Source: Plectrocnemia conspersa
Taxonomy: Eukaryota; Arthropoda; Insecta; Trichoptera; Polycentropodidae
Assembly: GCA_009617715.1 (NCBI GenBank)
Contig: VTFK01000016.1
Location: forward strand, 1-64,000
Direction of reading: 5' to 3'
DNA length: 64,000 nucleotides
Below are positions 61,380 to 64,000 of this stretch, piece by piece. Below the pieces are notes generated by a model. That model was not told where the DNA came from. It did no database searches and saw only the letters and a program-made list of their open reading frames with translations. Within the stretch, counting starts at the first letter, position 1, and every line of letters begins with the position of its first letter. Position numbers and translations under genes: made by a program.

Positions 61380-61920
61380 TTGGGATTTGTGACTAGACAC
61401 TTTTCGCGTGTTAAGCAAAATTCAAACGCGTTACGTTATTTCTCTCACTGGGTTTTATTCATATTTTTTTTTACACAACCTTACACAATACACGACAAAA
61501 AATCGATATTATGGTACAACTCGATTACCTCTCGTGTGGGCAAATGGGTTAAAATAATAAAAGCTCAAGGCCGCGCTCTGTTCCTTTCGCAAAAAGCGCT
61601 CTTTTTCCTGCATACGTTTTAACCGCCGCGTTGATAAGTATTGTCGCGTGCCGAAAAAACATTTTGACAAGCGCTGTAATAAATTATTCACGCGTTTCGG
61701 CGGAAAATCGCACGTGCCGACTGTGTGTGTTTTTTGTACTTTTTTTCTTTAGTCGCGTTTAAAATAATACTGGAAAATGAAGTGGAAGGTCCCGTTTTTT
61801 TGAAGACGCTCCATCGTTTAAAACAATTTTCCTGGTTCTCTGGGGGAAACGCTCGCTTAAAATCCGAAATTGCCGCTTTTGGGTCGCGCACTTGAATTGT
61901 GTCGGACAAAAGACGTTTGT
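61380..61920. promoter_or_regulatory. GC-elevated non-coding island
   Basis: CpG-containing segments such as CGCGTTTCGGCGGAAAATCGC (about 61691) stand out from the AT-rich flanks. Overlapping short ORFs on both strands lack motifs. It could be an enhancer or a promoter. Confidence 0.33.
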
Positions 61921-61924
61921 TTGT

Positions 61925-62180
61925 GGATTTTTACCAGAATATACGTAATAGTATAAGTGTGCCTGTATAATATAATTCGAGATTTGTTCGCTTTATATAT
62001 TAAACGTACGAAATATGTACCAATACTTGCAACAAAAAATTATCAAAATGAAATATTAATATATAGGGTTTCTAAATCTCAGAACTTATATAAATATATT
62101 ATCAGATGCAAGCTTTTTATTATGAATAACTATTGTGATTTTATATATTTTTTTAATTTTAATTTTTTATTTTTTTTAGA
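61925..62180. other. AT-rich spacer
   Basis: Nothing recognised. Confidence 0.5.
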
Positions 62181-62185
62181 TTAAA

Positions 62186-62999
62186 TTAAGACCATCGTGG
62201 CCTAACAGGTTACCCCAATGCGCCACGATGTTCGAAAACAAATTTTAAACTTATAAAACACAAAAAAACGTATAAATACATAAATAGAACAATACTTAAA
62301 AATAATAAGCATAAGAAAAAATTATAAAATATCAAAATTAAATGATACAAACTGGATCAGATCCTCGTAGCTAACATTAAACAGGTCAATATGTAATGCC
62401 AGCGTATTAAGGAGTCGGATGGCCACAGCTATAGGCGAGTCCTAGCCCTAACGGCCATCAAAAGAGGTCGCGATCGTAATTCTCGAAAATGTTCCGAAAC
62501 CCAAAACTGGAATTCTTCGAGAATCGCTGGATTGTTGACATCACCTTTTAGTAATTTGAAAAAATGCTTAGCGACATACAGCTTTCTGCGAGAACTCAGC
62601 GAATCATATCCCAATGCTCCTAAAAGAAAGGCGCTGGGATATATGTACGTATAATAACCATATGTCCTTTTGTAAAGGTATCTTAAATACATTTTTTGAA
62701 TTTTTTTCACTAAAAGAGAATATTTGGCTATTCGGGGATTCCAAATTATAGATCCCGATTCAAGAATGCTACGAACTAAGGTGTCATAGAGGATGCGAAT
62801 AACTGATGGATCGTCAAAGTGAAAGGCATTCCTCATAACAAAGCCGAGCATCTTGGAAGATTTATCACAGACGTCGTGTATGTATAGAGAGAACCTCCAT
62901 TTGCTCTCAAAAGTGATTCCGAGATCTTTAGTGAAAGTTTCTCTAGTCAAAATATTACCACCGAGATGGTAGATATAAGCTGATGTCGAATGGGATCGA
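62186..62999 (-). mobile_element. LINE family B copy 2, 5'-truncated
   Basis: The minus-strand frame 62429-62950 (173 codons without interruption) reads KDLGITFESKWRFSLYIHDV, KSSKMLGFVMRNAFHFDDPS and KKIQKMYLRYLYKRTYGYY, then GALGYDSLSSRRKLYVAKHF. It matches family B copy 1 at 42 kb but is better preserved. It covers only the region after the RT catalytic motif. The final codons before the 3' UTR are frameshifted near 62440-62455. The 3' UTR hairpin is at 62194-62229. It is truncated at about 62999, where AT-rich unrelated DNA begins. Confidence 0.92.
62194..62229 (-). other. 3' UTR hairpin of LINE family B (copy 2)
   Basis: ATCGTGGC / GCCACGAT stem with a 20-nt loop, identical stem to copy 1. 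Confidence 0.7.
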
Positions 63000-63139
63000 G
63001 AATTAATATGTTATAAAAAGAAAAAAATAAGCGTTTCTATTTAATTTTATTTTAAAATAAATTGTACTAAAAATGATAAAAAAAATCATATACATATTTA
63101 CAGTTTCAATTAATTAATTAATTTCTTTCATTGATATCT
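63000..63139. other. AT-rich spacer between two LINE copies
   Basis: No feature seen. Confidence 0.5.
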
Positions 63140-64000
63140 CTATGAACGGCCTTTGCGAGAAAAGAGTTGGCAAGTGCTCCATTTCTAGACTTTACAGGAA
63201 GGAACAGTGGACGCGATCGAGAATTATAACCACCTTCTGGAGTCCAAATTTGGAGCTGCTCGAGCACCGAAGGATTATCTATTATGCTTATAAGCAATTT
63301 CAATAAGTGTTTAATTGTATAAACACTTCTGCGAGTTGACAAAAAAAATGTATCAAAAAAAGCACTGGGAAACAAGAACGGATAATACCCGTATTCCTTC
63401 AAGTATACATATTTGTATTTACGCTGTACTTTTTCCAGCTTCCATGCATTACATTGACTCATTACGCCTGAAATCTAAATAATAGAGCTAGTTTCTAGTA
63501 TGCTGCGGACTAGAGCATCATAAAGAGTGCGCAAAACTAAAGTGTTCCTGAAATAGTGCGCATTTCTTAAGATAAAACCAAGTATTTTTAATGATCTGCT
63601 GTGAGTCTCTGCAATGTGTTGGCTTAATTTCCAACGTTCTTCAAAAGTCACACTTAAATCCTTAGTAAAAGAAGAACTGTTCAGAATATATCCGCCGAGA
63701 TGGTAGGAATATTTAGCCAGCATAAACGACCTTGAAAATGAAGTTATGTGACATTTCTTTACACTGAAAGGCAATTAGTTATAGCAAGCCCACTTCCATA
63801 AAGAATTAAGATTCTCTTGCACTGTACTTTCTTAAAAATTTTCAAATTATCTGCATATAATAAAAAAAATTGAATGATGCATTGCGGTTTCTATGTAATT
63901 AATGATCGATAAAAACAGCAATGGACACAAGTTAAATCCTTGAGGTACTCCAGTAGAAGTCTTATATCGTTCTGAAAAAGAGTTATTGGTCAAGTAATTT
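63140..64000 (-). mobile_element. LINE family A copy 3, decayed and cut by the window edge
   Basis: Reading leftwards from the window end: GVPQGFNLCPLLFL, then YADNLKIF (63846-63857), in which the second Asp of the catalytic YADD is Asn. Next come MPFSVKKCHITSFSRSF and DLSVTFEERWKLSQHIAETH in the 63475-63774 frame, then KVQRKYKYVYLKEYGYYPFL and STRRSVYTIKH in 63118-63462. It matches family A copies 1 and 2 but has many more substitutions, a deleted GALGY segment, and loss of everything after LAKA (about 63150), including the 3' UTR and tail. It is an older member of the same family. Confidence 0.9.

Noticed and set aside
1..64000. tRNA, rRNA, CRISPR arrays, bacterial operons, LTR retrotransposons
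   Set aside because: No cloverleaf, rRNA core, regular spacer array, Shine-Dalgarno-linked gene runs or paired long terminal repeats were seen.

Overview
The window looks like a gene-poor stretch of an AT-rich arthropod genome, most likely an insect. There are no bacterial operons, tRNAs, rRNAs or CRISPR arrays. What can be recognised is decayed eukaryotic transposable elements, simple repeats, degenerate tandem arrays, and islands of higher GC that look like non-coding regulatory DNA. No complete protein-coding host gene is visible. All host-gene calls are single exon candidates, made from splice-site and composition clues only.

Left part (1-21 kb): the tail of a non-LTR retrotransposon sits at 1-430. 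The minus strand then has three short GC-elevated, exon-like stretches with plausible splice sites (1137-1244, 3724-3810, 6032-6247). A CpG-rich block at 20.3-20.95 kb has a TCAGT initiator and a good GTATGT donor on the minus strand. Together these suggest, without proof, a minus-strand gene whose first exon lies near 20.4-20.6 kb, with long introns running left. Two very decayed tandem-repeat tracts (12.0-13.95 kb and 17.0-20.0 kb) would lie in that intron.

Middle part (21-48 kb): this is mobile-element territory. It holds a 655-bp internally deleted hAT element with an 8-bp target duplication; two nearly identical, oppositely oriented 5'-truncated LINE copies (28.8-29.8 and 37.2-38.3 kb); and LINE relics at 25.5, 28.5 and 30.0-30.4 kb. 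It also holds an 873-bp inverted-repeat element containing a 105-bp piggyBac-type MITE, a second LINE family at 42.05-43.6 kb, a dead 1.2-kb mariner with 24-bp perfect terminal repeats, and a Tc1-like relic directly after it. GC-elevated islands at 27.1, 30.7, 34.6, 39.3, 43.9 and 48.0 kb are candidate enhancers.

Right part (48-64 kb): more candidate enhancers, including two related ~140-bp blocks 0.65 kb apart (49.5 and 50.2 kb) that look like a duplicated regulatory module. Then come a possible Helitron 3' end (55.4 kb), a LINE relic (56.95 kb), a 1612-bp direct tandem duplication with G-tracts and internal inverted repeats (57.2-60.4 kb), two more GC islands, and two LINE copies at the right edge.

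The four LINE copies that keep a 3' end share an 8-bp-stem hairpin in the 3' UTR. One base pair differs between the two families by a compensatory change, which suggests the RNA fold matters for retrotransposition.
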